A stretch of 64,000 nt of DNA, from the NCBI RefSeq assembly GCF_017355855.1, contig NZ_JAFEWD010000001.1, positions 1 to 64,000 on the forward strand. The letters run 5' to 3'. The translations under genes were made by a program, and so were the position numbers. The DNA comes from Pedobacter sp. SYSU D00535. GTDB lineage: Bacteria > Bacteroidota > Bacteroidia > Sphingobacteriales > Sphingobacteriaceae. The notes under the pieces were generated by a model that was not told the DNA's origin, ran no database searches, and was given only the letters and a program-made list of their open reading frames with translations. This document shows positions 54,483-63,337 of the stretch, in pieces; within the stretch, counting starts at the first letter, position 1, and every line of letters starts with the position of its first letter.

Positions 54483-55103
54483 ATGATCATACGAAATATT
54501 GAAGCAAAGATCCGGCTGGCTGCTTGGCTGTCGGCCGGTAGTTTTATTTGCGCTGTTTTGGTTGCAGCCATAGCATGTTTCTTTGCGTGGAAACAGGTAA
54601 CACTCGCCCGCAAAAGTATTTATGTTCTGGACGGTGCCAATATCCCTGTAATGGCTGCTCAAACAGATGTAGAAGTGAACCGACCTGCCGAATACAAAGC
54701 ACATGTTCAACGCTTTCATACCTTATTTTTTTCTTTAAGTCCAGACGATAAATACATTGAATACCAAATGAAACAAGCAATGTATATGGTGGATGAGAGC
54801 GGTGCACTTCAGTACAATAATCTTAGAGAGAAAGGATACTTCAATTCGATTCTTTCTTCCAGCGCGGTACTGACCATTCGTACAGATTCGATCATTCTTG
54901 ATCCTGCCAGAAAGTACTTCAGGTATTATGGGAAGCAAAAAATTGATCGAAGAAGTTCCTCCCTGATTCGCTCTCTGGTTACAGAAGGTTACCTCAAGGA
55001 TCTCGAGATGCGATCGGAGAACAATCCGCACGCGGTGTTAATCACGCGTTGGAAAACTCTTGAAAATAAGGATATCGAAAGCCATGAGAAAAATGACCTT
55101 TAA
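54483..55103 (+). CDS. traK: TraK, VirB8-like assembly protein
   Basis: The 206-residue protein has an N-terminal membrane helix (about 12-34) and a periplasmic NTF2-like domain with RPAEYKAHVQRFHTLFFSLS, typical of TraK. The C-terminus RWKTLENKDI is also family-like. VirB8-type proteins nucleate the channel. The end overlaps the next gene start by 20 bp. Confidence 0.88.
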   Translation: MIIRNIEAKIRLAAWLSAGSFICAVLVAAIACFFAWKQVTLARKSIYVLDGANIPVMAAQTDVEVNRPAEYKAHVQRFHTLFFSLSPDDKYIEYQMKQAMYMVDESGALQYNNLREKGYFNSILSSSAVLTIRTDSIILDPARKYFRYYGKQKIDRRSSSLIRSLVTEGYLKDLEMRSENNPHAVLITRWKTLENKDIESHEKNDL

Positions 55104-55395
55104 TCGAAGGATCGGTCTAATATCTCTACTATCTACTACCTTCCTCATTTCTCTGATACTTACAATTGTCAGATATCCATCCAGAAAAAAAGCTATTCCC
55201 ATTGCCCTTCCAGCCTTGTCTTCATCAAATTCATCCGGGCTAAGTCAGAACCTGGCAGATCTAAGCACCCTCCTAATGCTGCAAGCGCGAATGGAAAGGC
55301 TCCTATCCAAAGATACGGTATCAGCAATGGACAGTTTGGAGGTGAGAGCAATATTTGCGGAATTGGACCGAATTAAAAAAAACATCAAAAAATAA
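55084..55395 (+). CDS. TraL-like small membrane protein
   Basis: The start at 55084 is chosen over 55060, as it reduces the overlap with traK to 20 bp and gives 103 residues. There is an N-terminal membrane helix (about 9-30) and a soluble tail with a helical Leu-rich segment. It sits between traK and traM, the place of TraL in CTnDOT-type operons. Little else can be said. Confidence 0.6.
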   Translation: MRKMTFNRRIGLISLLSTTFLISLILTIVRYPSRKKAIPIALPALSSSNSSGLSQNLADLSTLLMLQARMERLLSKDTVSAMDSLEVRAIFAELDRIKKNIKK

Positions 55396-55400
55396 CGCTT

Positions 55401-56561
55401 ATGAAAATTGATTTCAGGCAGCCGCGTTATGTGCTGCCCTTAATTTTTTTACCCTTTCTAATACTCTTCTTTCATGTATATCATAGAAATTTTGCAGAAA
55501 AGAAGAGGCAGGCTGATAAAAAGGAAGGCCTGCAGGAAAACCTGGCAGAAGTGTCTCCTGAAGTGCGAAATATGAGCCTAGCTGACAAACTGGATGCTTA
55601 CAGGGAGGACTATCGTACAGCAGACGGCTATACAGCAATAGGTGAACTTGGGACAAAGGAACAGCAGGATGCGAGTATGCCGGATTTATATAATAATCGG
55701 GAAAAACAGCTGCTGGATTCTTTGGAGCAGGTTTCAAAAAATAGATCGCCCAGAACGCAATATCCCGGGTCAACCAATTTTGGTAACAGAGATGAAGCCT
55801 ACAATATCAGGGCAACGTTACAGGAAATAAAAAGGCAGCGTTCAACAGCGAGAAAAAACGAAAGTGATGAACCGGATCCGATGCAGCTTTTTAGAAGGCA
55901 GATGGAATTTGCCGACAGCATGGCCCGTGCTTCGGACCCTGAATATCAAAAGGAGATTCGGAGAAGAAAAGCACGGGAAACGGCGGAACGGGCTGCATTA
56001 TCTGAAAAGACCGTTCGCGTGGAGAAGCTTAAGAATAGCAATTCCGGAATAAATTCGACTCACAATGCCGAGCCAGTTTCCTTTGTTTCAGCAATAATAG
56101 ACCAGGACCACTCCGCATATCGCGGATCAAGAGTAAGGCTTAAACTTCTGGAAGATATTAAGGCGGGAAATGTTTTAATACCGGCAGGGAGTGCACTATA
56201 TGCCCAGGTTAGCAGTTTCGGCACAGAGCGTATAGGTCTTAAAGTAAGTTCCTTGCTGTCCGGCAATACTATCCTGCCAGTTCATTTGGAAGTTTATGAT
56301 CTTGACGGATTACAAGGTTTGTACGTCCCGGGTTCACTGTTCAGCGACCTCTCAACGCAGTTCAATACTTCTTCAGGATCTGCCTTGACCGAGCTTGTTG
56401 CTGAAGGCGAAAGCGAAAGCAAATTAGCTATGAGTCTTTTTCAAAAGATTTTCCAATCGGGGTCTGCCGCCATCAGCCGTGCCGCAAAGAAAAACAAGGC
56501 ACGCTTCACCAATAGTACCAAGGTTTATCTAATAGACCCTAAAGAATTGAAAAACAATTAA
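55401..56561 (+). CDS. traM: TraM, VirB10-like channel protein
   Basis: The 386-residue protein has an N-terminal membrane helix (about 11-28). A long charged and coiled-coil linker (about 30-220) spans the periplasm. The C-terminal beta domain (about 225-345) has SFVSAIIDQDHSAYRGSRVR and GNVLIPAGSALYAQVSSFG, typical of TraM. It joins inner and outer membranes in the transfer channel. It follows the TraL-like gene by 5 bp. Confidence 0.9.
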   Translation: MKIDFRQPRYVLPLIFLPFLILFFHVYHRNFAEKKRQADKKEGLQENLAEVSPEVRNMSLADKLDAYREDYRTADGYTAIGELGTKEQQDASMPDLYNNREKQLLDSLEQVSKNRSPRTQYPGSTNFGNRDEAYNIRATLQEIKRQRSTARKNESDEPDPMQLFRRQMEFADSMARASDPEYQKEIRRRKARETAERAALSEKTVRVEKLKNSNSGINSTHNAEPVSFVSAIIDQDHSAYRGSRVRLKLLEDIKAGNVLIPAGSALYAQVSSFGTERIGLKVSSLLSGNTILPVHLEVYDLDGLQGLYVPGSLFSDLSTQFNTSSGSALTELVAEGESESKLAMSLFQKIFQSGSAAISRAAKKNKARFTNSTKVYLIDPKELKNN

Positions 56562-56574
56562 AATAAAGATCACT

Positions 56575-57393
56575 ATGAAAAATCTATTCACAAATATCAT
56601 TCTCATTTTTTCGTGCCTTACCGCTTTAGCTCAGGACATCGCTTTAGACACAGATCTTCCCGGAATTGCGGTCAATCCAGACGTTACGCTCCATATTATT
56701 TCACCTGATAATATTCGGTTCGCTGAAATATCCTCGCCCGCTATTAAGGTTGCTCTACCGGAGAAAAACATCATTCAGGTGAAAGTTTTACCGGATTCCG
56801 TAGTTAAATACGCAACGTTTGACAGGTCAGCGATTCTGACTATTGTCGGCGAGCATTTCATAACACAATACAGGCTTTATCCTTCTAATGGACATGTAGT
56901 TACCCGAATCTATATTTCAGCTTCCGAGATGAAAGCTCTTGACACAAATACTTCTTCGCTTTCGGGAAGCGAGATGAGAAATATAGCTTTTTCCCTGACA
57001 AAGCGAAAGCCAATTGCTTTAAAAAGCGCTACTTCAAACGGGTTAAAGGGGCAGGTGAATCAGGTTGTGGCTACGGGTGATTATCTCTTTTTAGATTTAA
57101 GCTGGCAAAACCGAACGGGATTGAAATACGATACGGAATCGCTCCGCTTTTTTCTGGAAGATAAGAAGACCAGAAAAGCAAGTAACCAACAATCACTTCC
57201 CGTTGTTCCCTTATTTTCGCTGTATAAAGACCGGTCATTCAGGCAGCGATTCAGAAACATTTATGTGATTCCTAAAATGACCTTCGCGGCAAGCAAAGTG
57301 TTGCGGATTGAGCTATCCGAAAGGCAAATTTCCGGAAGGAATTTAAACATGAAACTAAATAATCGTGATCTTCTTGAAGCTGATACCTGGTAA
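56575..57393 (+). CDS. traN: TraN, VirB9-like outer-membrane channel protein
   Basis: The 272-residue protein has a signal peptide (about 1-19). The N-terminal domain carries LHIISPDNIRFAEISSPAI, the TraN signature, and the C-terminal beta domain has YLFLDLSWQNRTGLKYD, similar to VirB9 C-lobes. It forms the outer-membrane part with TraM. It follows traM by 13 bp and precedes the coupling protein by 6 bp. Confidence 0.9.
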   Translation: MKNLFTNIILIFSCLTALAQDIALDTDLPGIAVNPDVTLHIISPDNIRFAEISSPAIKVALPEKNIIQVKVLPDSVVKYATFDRSAILTIVGEHFITQYRLYPSNGHVVTRIYISASEMKALDTNTSSLSGSEMRNIAFSLTKRKPIALKSATSNGLKGQVNQVVATGDYLFLDLSWQNRTGLKYDTESLRFFLEDKKTRKASNQQSLPVVPLFSLYKDRSFRQRFRNIYVIPKMTFAASKVLRIELSERQISGRNLNMKLNNRDLLEADTW

Positions 57394-57399
57394 ACCATT

Positions 57400-59370
57400 A
57401 TGCAAGAAACAAAGGAACAGCAAGGTCTGCATCGTCTTCTGCAGGTTTGTGTCTACTTTTCATTGCTCCTGGAAGTCCTTGTATTTGTTTTTCCGGGTTC
57501 TGAACATCATGAACTATCTGGCTTCGTAGAAAGACTGCTTGAAGGAGTTGGCCGGTTAATTATATATCAGCATATCCTCTACTCGAAGTTCTTTACTTTG
57601 TTGCTGATATTACTTGCCTCAATAGGAACATTAAGCAAGAAAAAGCGGAAACTAAATCCGCTTACACATATCGTGCTGCCTTTAGGCGTAGGCTTGTTGC
57701 TGTTCTTTGGTTCAGCCTTGCTTGTAGAATGGAAAAATATAGCAGGGAACAGGATGTACCTTCTTCTGTATGCCATTACTAGTTTTAGCGGGACTCTTCT
57801 AATCCACCTGGCGTTAGATAATATATCCAAGATTATTAGTTCGAAACTGGGTCAAGACCTTTGGAATATCGAGGGCGAATCTTTTCAGCAGACGGAGTTG
57901 CTCCGACGATCAGATTACTCGGTTAACATACCAATGCTATTTTACTATCAGGGAAGAGTACGAAAGGGTTGGATAAATGTAGAAAGTCCCTTTCGGGGAA
58001 CTCTGCTTATTGGTACACCGGGTTCAGGAAAGTCTTTTGGAGTAGTAGGGCCATTTATCCGGCAGCTGATTAATAAAGACTTTACCATGTGTCTTTACGA
58101 CTTCAAGTTTCCGGATCTGGCACAGATAGCTTGGTATCAGTTTAATAGGGCTAAAGCAAAGGGAAAGTGCAGAAATTACAACTTTCATGTGCTTAACCTG
58201 AGCGAAGTAGAGCGTAGTCGGCGAATTAACCCCTGGAGAAAAGAATATATTACAAGTCTTGCAGATGCTTCTGAAACGGCAGAGGCATTGGTAGAAGCAT
58301 TAAAGAAGGGAGATCGAAGTGGAGGGAGTGATCAGTTCTTTACGCAATCAGCAGTAAATTTTCTGGCTTGTTGTATTTATTTATTTAGCAGGGCAGAGGG
58401 TGGTAGATACTCGTCTTTGCCCCACGTCCTTGCCTTTCTCAATATGAGCTACGAAGAAGTTTTCGATTCGCTCTTTTCCGAACAGGAGCTACACTCGTTG
58501 CTTTCCCCTTTTTTAAGTGCCTATAAGGCTAAAGCTTTCGATCAATTGGAGGGGCAGGTAGGAACCCTTAAGGTATTCATAAGCAGGATGGCGACTAAAG
58601 AGAGTTTTTGGGTATTCTCTGGTGACGACTTCGATCTTAAAATATCATGTATGGAAGAACCTTCTGTCTTGGTACTTGCAAACGACCCAGCCACACAGAA
58701 CATTAATTCTGCCTCTTATTCCATTGTGCTTAATCGCCTCACTCGTCTGATCAACACTAAGGGAAACAAGCCTTGTGCTCTGATCATAGATGAAGTGCCA
58801 ACTCTCTTTCTGCACAAAGTTGAAAACTTAATAGCGACGGCAAGGAGTAATAAGGTTGCTGTCCTTCTTGGTCTGCAGGAACTTCCGCAATTTATGCAGC
58901 AATATGGAAAGGAAACCTCATCCACAATTACTGCCGTCATTGGCAATGTATTATCGGGATCAGTACGTAACAAAGAGACTCTGGATTGGCTTGAGCGGCT
59001 CTTTGGTAAGGTGAAGCAGGGTTCTGAAAGCTTAAGCATTGATCGGAATAGAACAAGTATATCCTTATCAGAGAAGCTCGAACCACTTATACCAGCTGGA
59101 AAAATAGCATCACTACGTTCCGGAGAATTGGTAGGACTCCTGGCAGGAGAGCATTCAGATGATTTTACAGGCCAGTACGAGAGCGCTGCTGTGCATTGTA
59201 AGGTCAATTTAAATATAAAAGAGATAGAGGATGAGCAATTACGCAGACATGAGATGCCTCTCTTTTACGATTTTAAAGGGAAGAAGGATGAGATCCTTAA
59301 AAGCAATTTCTTACGAATCCATCGGGAAGTTCGCGAGTTGGTTGGGCGGATCAGGAGTCCAAGTAGTTAA
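57400..59370 (+). CDS. Type IV coupling protein (VirD4/TraG-family ATPase)
   Basis: The 656-residue protein has four N-terminal membrane segments (about 15-37, 60-75, 85-110, 118-140) and a P-loop ATPase. Walker A is GTPGSGKSFGVV at about 205-216 and Walker B is CALIIDEVPTLF at about 459-470. Another family mark is LYDFKFPDLAQIAWY after Walker A. It docks relaxase-bound DNA to the channel and pumps it. This is the Bacteroidota VirD4 homologue, called MobC in some nomenclatures. Its 3' end overlaps the next, peptidase, frame. Confidence 0.9.
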   Translation: MQETKEQQGLHRLLQVCVYFSLLLEVLVFVFPGSEHHELSGFVERLLEGVGRLIIYQHILYSKFFTLLLILLASIGTLSKKKRKLNPLTHIVLPLGVGLLLFFGSALLVEWKNIAGNRMYLLLYAITSFSGTLLIHLALDNISKIISSKLGQDLWNIEGESFQQTELLRRSDYSVNIPMLFYYQGRVRKGWINVESPFRGTLLIGTPGSGKSFGVVGPFIRQLINKDFTMCLYDFKFPDLAQIAWYQFNRAKAKGKCRNYNFHVLNLSEVERSRRINPWRKEYITSLADASETAEALVEALKKGDRSGGSDQFFTQSAVNFLACCIYLFSRAEGGRYSSLPHVLAFLNMSYEEVFDSLFSEQELHSLLSPFLSAYKAKAFDQLEGQVGTLKVFISRMATKESFWVFSGDDFDLKISCMEEPSVLVLANDPATQNINSASYSIVLNRLTRLINTKGNKPCALIIDEVPTLFLHKVENLIATARSNKVAVLLGLQELPQFMQQYGKETSSTITAVIGNVLSGSVRNKETLDWLERLFGKVKQGSESLSIDRNRTSISLSEKLEPLIPAGKIASLRSGELVGLLAGEHSDDFTGQYESAAVHCKVNLNIKEIEDEQLRRHEMPLFYDFKGKKDEILKSNFLRIHREVRELVGRIRSPSS

Positions 59371-59851
59371 AGTCGGCTTTAGAAAATGCTTGTTTGTGTT
59401 ACTGGCCACAAAGGTTGCCTATTTGGCCGGTCCTGTTTATGGACAAAATTATTATTCAATGCCTCTATCCAATCTTAGAATCACCTCAACCTTCGGTAAA
59501 CGCATTCATCCTATAACCAGAGATGTTCAGCAGCATTTCGGGCTCGATCTGGTGGCTGATTATGAACCTGTCTATGCTGTTCTGTCTGGTCAGGTTGAAA
59601 GGGTGGGGTATCATAAGGACCTGGGAAATTTTTTGGAATTAAAACAGGGATCTTTTCTGTTCCAATATGCTCATCTATCATTATCGCTGGTTGCACCAGG
59701 AGATGAAGTGTCTGCAGGAGAGATCCTGGCTATTAGCGGAAGTAGCGGCAAGGTTACCGGCCCTCATCTGCACTTTGCAGTGCGTTTCAAAAAGAGCTGG
59801 ATTAATCCTCTTTATTTCCTTCGAGATCTCAGCCTGTCGGCTAATGAATAA
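59288..59851 (+). CDS. M23 (LytM-type) peptidase of the transfer system
   Basis: The frame opens at 59231, but the start at 59288 shortens the overlap with the coupling protein. The protein is 187 residues. A hydrophobic export segment (CLFVLLATKVAYLAGPVYG, about 34-52) precedes the domain. Zinc ligands are visible: H83 and D87 in QQHFGLD, and H160 and H162 in GPHLHFA. M23 enzymes cut peptidoglycan cross-links and here would open the wall for the channel, replacing a VirB1 transglycosylase. The export segment lies 33 residues in, so the true start may be a later non-ATG codon. Confidence 0.8.
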   Translation: MRSLKAISYESIGKFASWLGGSGVQVVKVGFRKCLFVLLATKVAYLAGPVYGQNYYSMPLSNLRITSTFGKRIHPITRDVQQHFGLDLVADYEPVYAVLSGQVERVGYHKDLGNFLELKQGSFLFQYAHLSLSLVAPGDEVSAGEILAISGSSGKVTGPHLHFAVRFKKSWINPLYFLRDLSLSANE

Positions 59852-59874
59852 GCTTAACACTAAATTTTTACTAT

Positions 59875-60654
59875 ATGAAGAATGAATCCAATCAGGAAGA
59901 GCTTCCTCAAAAAGCTCTCGAGTCAATCGGCGTGTGGAAGGACGGTAAAGCCTTGCTTTCCAAAGAAGACTTAGATGCTCTGCTTGCAGGCAGAAGAACT
60001 TCGTTTATTCGGCTGGAGAACCTTCACACAGATGGTTTTCAGATTCCTCAGCTTGATGTTAAATTATCGCTAAGCCTCAATGCTGAAGGGAAGCCGGATC
60101 TTGTCTTTCATCCGATCTATAAAGAAGCTAAACCACATCCTCTTTTGACGGATGGCGAAGCCATGGATTTAATTGAGGGACAAAAGGACAGTTTACTTAA
60201 AACCTACAAGCCTGAAGGTAAGGAAGCATTACAGGTTGTTCTGCAGTACGATAAGGATACCCGGGAGTTTATAACTTATAATCCTTCGAAAGTGCAGGTA
60301 CCTGAAGAAATTAATGGGCAGAAGCTCACGGAGAAACAAAAGGAGTCATACAAGAGAGGTGAGCTTATTACATTAGAAGACCAGACGAATTTGCGTATTG
60401 CAGCATCCGATAGCAAAGGCGTACTATCTGATAAAGCAGCCTTGATATTGTCTTTTCTTACCGACGGAGGAATTACTTATCTGGTAATAAAAGGATTGAA
60501 GGACCTCGACGGAAGGTTGCCTGCAACTGGTTTTTCTGAAGGTTATAAGAAAGCTTTAGAGGACATGGAAAGGCGGGATCCTTCTGACGACAAGGAAATT
60601 CGTAAAAATTCTCCAGAGATAAGTAGAGGCTATAGCCGGACAGGGTCCCGTTAA
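59875..60654 (+). CDS. DUF3945/DUF4099-like mobile element protein
   Basis: The 259-residue soluble protein is charged, with no signal peptide. It contains ALLAGRRTSFIRLENL near 36-51, a domain ending near LQYDKDTREFITYNPSKVQ, then INGQKLTEKQKESYKRGELI (about 143-162), a pattern seen in DUF3945/DUF4099 proteins of Bacteroidota conjugative elements. Function is unknown. It begins after the M23 gene by 23 bp. Confidence 0.55.
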   Translation: MKNESNQEELPQKALESIGVWKDGKALLSKEDLDALLAGRRTSFIRLENLHTDGFQIPQLDVKLSLSLNAEGKPDLVFHPIYKEAKPHPLLTDGEAMDLIEGQKDSLLKTYKPEGKEALQVVLQYDKDTREFITYNPSKVQVPEEINGQKLTEKQKESYKRGELITLEDQTNLRIAASDSKGVLSDKAALILSFLTDGGITYLVIKGLKDLDGRLPATGFSEGYKKALEDMERRDPSDDKEIRKNSPEISRGYSRTGSR

Positions 60655-60665
60655 GCTTTTTTGCA

Positions 60666-61289
60666 TTGTTCTCCACCGATGTTCTCTCATTCCTTAGCAA
60701 TTCAATTGCTGTGGATACAAACGGTACGCTGGAGTTTCTGTATGAGTGGGATGGGCAAGCTGTTGCCAGAGAAGTTTATAAACTGTCTGTTCATGCAGTT
60801 CCTCAAACTTCCGGAATATGGTTGTTTACAGCTGGTTTTACTTTCGCAATTAATGAGCTTTACATCTTTTCTTCGGCAATAGAAGCACTTAGTTTCCTGC
60901 AGTGCCATAACTACCTTATTGCTGATAATAAACCACTCGCTTTTGCCAGTACTGGCCTAACTCCAAATTCTTCTCAAATCAGTCATTTACACCGGCTTTT
61001 CCCACTAGCCAGGCTAAAGCTGATTTTTGGGAGAGACTTGCCAGGAAGGGTAGCGGACTGCAGGGTCGCTTTGTGGTGGAAGGATCAGGAAGCCTACTTT
61101 AGTTATTGCCGCAATAACGTGTATATCCAGTTTCAGCAAGCAAATTACCTAATCCCGGAAGCCCGCTTCTCCCTTAACAGTTTCGAAAAAAAAGCTGGAT
61201 TACGGTTTGGCCACAGAACGCTTAAACCTCCGGACAAATACGAAAGCTACCATCAATTATTAACTAACAACAACTTATCCTATGAATGA
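60666..61289 (+). CDS. Unknown cytoplasmic protein of the conjugative element
   Basis: The only available start is TTG at 60666; no upstream or early in-frame ATG exists. The 207-residue protein is soluble with several Phe- and His-rich strands (SSQISHLHRLFPLARLKLIFG). The middle resembles a Toprim-fold strand order (ALSFLQCHNYLIADNKPLAF), but no acidic motif is clear. It overlaps the next start by 8 bp, so it belongs to the operon. No family recognised. Confidence 0.5.
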   Translation: MFSTDVLSFLSNSIAVDTNGTLEFLYEWDGQAVAREVYKLSVHAVPQTSGIWLFTAGFTFAINELYIFSSAIEALSFLQCHNYLIADNKPLAFASTGLTPNSSQISHLHRLFPLARLKLIFGRDLPGRVADCRVALWWKDQEAYFSYCRNNVYIQFQQANYLIPEARFSLNSFEKKAGLRFGHRTLKPPDKYESYHQLLTNNNLSYE

Positions 61290-62133
61290 AAATAATCTTG
61301 ATTATCTAAAGAATAGCCTCAAATATCTGGGCTTTGGAGAAAAGCTTCACGATGTTTTGGAAAAAGCAATACGTCAGGAACTGCCGGCCTTTAAGCTTCA
61401 ACTTGGCGTTGCTTATAATCCTCCAAATCTTCCAAGGAATGAGCTGCCGGCAAAGGATCATATGAGTTACGAACTCAATTTCTCAAAAAGCAAGGAATCT
61501 GACATGTACTTTCTTAATTCCTACCAGGCTAAGCTCTATTCCTCAGGAGTTCCGGAAAAGGATCATAATTTCAACATCTCTTCAGGTACTTGGATTACTG
61601 CAAAGGAGGCATACAATTTATTATCGGGAAGATCATTGCTAAAGGAAATGTCAGGGAGGGAACAGGATTCGGAGAAGGTTAGTGCCTGGATGAAACTTGA
61701 TCTTGATGTAAAAGATGCACGCGGAAATTATCCTGCTCGTACCTTTTATCCGCAGTATGGCTATGATCTGGAGAAGGCACTAAATAAATATCCGATCATT
61801 GACTTGCAGCAGAACGTGTTGAAAGAGCAGATAATGTCCGGGCTGAAGAAAGGAAATCTTACGGCTGCGAATTTAAAGTTGGATGGTAAGACTGTGGCAG
61901 TTTATCTCAGCGCAAATCCGGAAATGAAGGGCATTGATATTTATGATAAAAAATTGATTCCTATTAAGGATTACCCTATTTGGCCTGACAGGCAGCCAAA
62001 TGAGCGTGACCATTCGGGTGGTAAAAATTCAATTTCAGTTCAGCAGGAAGCAGAACAGGGAAAGCAGGCTAAACCATCAAAACAGCAACAGGAGCAAGGA
62101 GAGGTTAAGGAACGATCACGTGGCAGATCATGA
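61282..62133 (+). CDS. Unknown protein, possible relative of the DUF3945-like gene
   Basis: The 283-residue protein contains LLSGRSLLKEM near 115-125 and a domain (about 135-215) of the form DLDVKDARGNYPARTFYPQY then KLDGKTVAVYLSANPEM, which resembles the fold pattern of the gene at 59875. A Gln/Lys-rich low-complexity tail (about 250-283) ends the protein. It is coupled to both neighbours by 8-bp and 4-bp overlaps. Function unknown. Confidence 0.5.
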   Translation: MNENNLDYLKNSLKYLGFGEKLHDVLEKAIRQELPAFKLQLGVAYNPPNLPRNELPAKDHMSYELNFSKSKESDMYFLNSYQAKLYSSGVPEKDHNFNISSGTWITAKEAYNLLSGRSLLKEMSGREQDSEKVSAWMKLDLDVKDARGNYPARTFYPQYGYDLEKALNKYPIIDLQQNVLKEQIMSGLKKGNLTAANLKLDGKTVAVYLSANPEMKGIDIYDKKLIPIKDYPIWPDRQPNERDHSGGKNSISVQQEAEQGKQAKPSKQQQEQGEVKERSRGRS

Positions 62134-62330
62134 AACGAATCTTTCAAAAAATAGATCAGTTGCGAGCGAGCGGAAAAGCAACGCTAAATGTAAGGCAGGA
62201 TTCTCCTTATTCCAAATTTAACGGAATTACCTATTCTGTTGTAGAGATCGGTAAGGCAGAACATAAATGTCGGGTGAGTTTGAAGATCGAAGGGCAGATA
62301 ATTCATTTTACTCTCTGCGATATACTTTAA
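62130..62330 (+). CDS. Small 66-aa protein, last gene of the transfer operon
   Basis: The start overlaps the upstream stop by 4 bp (ATGA). The 66-residue protein is basic with two beta-like halves (YSKFNGITYSVVEIG and RVSLKIEGQIIHFTL). No family recognised. A terminator follows 26 bp later. Confidence 0.6.
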   Translation: MKRIFQKIDQLRASGKATLNVRQDSPYSKFNGITYSVVEIGKAEHKCRVSLKIEGQIIHFTLCDIL

Positions 62331-62356
62331 TTTATTTCGCTCTGTAGTCTGTTTTT

Positions 62357-62390
62357 CAGTCCTGTCGTTTTAGACAGGGCTGAGTCTTTT
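62357..62390 (+). terminator. Terminator of the tra operon
   Basis: CAGTCCTGTC (62357-62366) pairs with GACAGGGCTG (62373-62382) with one G-T pair, followed by AGTCTTTT. It is 26 bp after the last gene stop. Confidence 0.75.
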
Positions 62391-62435
62391 GTCAAAGCAC
62401 CCATTATTCATAAAAGAGTAGTAAGCTATAGGTAT

Positions 62436-62591
62436 TTAACGCCTAGTAAAACGCGAAATTTTGCTAATTAGAAAGACCCCAGCCAGCATTACAGGCAAAG
62501 CAAATATTGCTGCATGCCCCGTCATTACACTATTAAACAGAGCTCCTGTTAACGCAAAAGTCACGAACACTAAAAAAAGTAGACGTATCAT
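62436..62591 (-). CDS. 51-aa small double-spanning membrane protein
   Basis: The minus-strand frame from ATG at 62591 to TAA at 62436 encodes MIRLLFLVFVTFALTGALFN, a short loop (SVMTGHA), a second hydrophobic segment (AIFALPVMLAGVFLIS) and a basic tail ISRFTRR. Two membrane helices with a positive cytoplasmic end look like a real small membrane protein. No family recognised. It is antisense to a plus-strand frame that has no protein-like features. Confidence 0.55.
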   Translation of the reverse strand: MIRLLFLVFVTFALTGALFNSVMTGHAAIFALPVMLAGVFLISKISRFTRR

Positions 62592-62750
62592 ACTTAAATG
62601 TTTTATTAAAAATACTAAAAATTATAGTAACGCAAAGTCTATTTGATTTTAATGTGAAAAAGACCGGAGATAAGTTCAGATATATACTTGTGTTTGCGAG
62701 AAATAATAGAATCTACTTGATAATCTTTAACTTATTTATGATATTGGCAC

Positions 62751-62764
62751 TCACAAAATTGTGA
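62751..62764. promoter_or_regulatory. Palindrome TCACAA-AA-TTGTGA
   Basis: A 6-bp inverted repeat with a 2-bp centre, 214 bp before the HTH gene start. It may be an operator; it also lies just before a terminator hairpin. Confidence 0.35.
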
Positions 62765-62777
62765 TAAGGTTTAGGTT

Positions 62778-62810
62778 AACCCGCGGTCTCATACTGCGGG
62801 TTCTTTTTTA
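62778..62810 (+). terminator. Strong plus-strand terminator without an obvious upstream gene
   Basis: AACCCGC (62778-62784) pairs with GCGGGTT (62796-62802) and runs into CTTTTTT. The nearest plus-strand gene ends 450 bp upstream at its own terminator, so this may end an unrecognised small RNA starting between 62592 and 62770. No gene is seen in 62811-62977. Confidence 0.75.
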
Positions 62811-62977
62811 TCATCGGTAATCATACAGATTTACCACTGTTTCCGTCAAGCTAATAGTAATATTCTGAAAATTTGTAATCCGCTCCAGTATCAAAATGTT
62901 CGTACATCTTATGTGCTGAACTTTCAAATTTGATGAACTAGCGCTTTCAATAACCTAATGTGATCCGCTGTCAATTA

Positions 62978-63337
62978 ATGAAACTCATGGAGAACCTAAC
63001 ATTCGAACAATTGCCTGAAGCAATTAGGGTATTGATTGAGAAAGTAAATAATATCGAAGCTCTTTTAACAGACTTGCGCCAAAAGGAAAGCGATGAAGAT
63101 AAAATCTACACTGTAGCTGAAGCTGCCGCTTTTCTAAACCTTTCTATTCACACTATATATAGTAAAGTATCTCGGCAGGAAATTCCAGTTAATAAACAAG
63201 GTAAAAAACTGTACTTCTATAAATCAGAATTGATTCAGTGGATTAGAGCCGGAAAAGTAAAAACCACTGCTGAATTGGAATTGGAAGCAAATGGATTTTT
63301 AGAAAAACGAAAAGCGTTAAGATCGTCTAGATATTAG
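62978..63337 (+). CDS. Helix-turn-helix (excisionase-type) protein
   Basis: The start is ATG 62978 (MKLMENL) or 62987; the frame is open to 62960. The 119-residue protein has an N-terminal coiled-coil-like segment (about 10-40) and an HTH_17 domain (about 44-95: IYTVAEAAAFLNLSIHTIYS, then KLYFYKSELIQWI). Proteins of this type serve as excisionases or toxin-system and phage regulators in Bacteroidota. It lies at the right side of the conjugation module, where an element-end regulator could sit. Confidence 0.75.
   Translation: MKLMENLTFEQLPEAIRVLIEKVNNIEALLTDLRQKESDEDKIYTVAEAAAFLNLSIHTIYSKVSRQEIPVNKQGKKLYFYKSELIQWIRAGKVKTTAELELEANGFLEKRKALRSSRY

Noticed and set aside
62461-62646. Plus-strand 61-residue frame after the tra operon
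   Set aside because: It is antisense to the more convincing 51-aa membrane protein and starts with a non-ATG codon.
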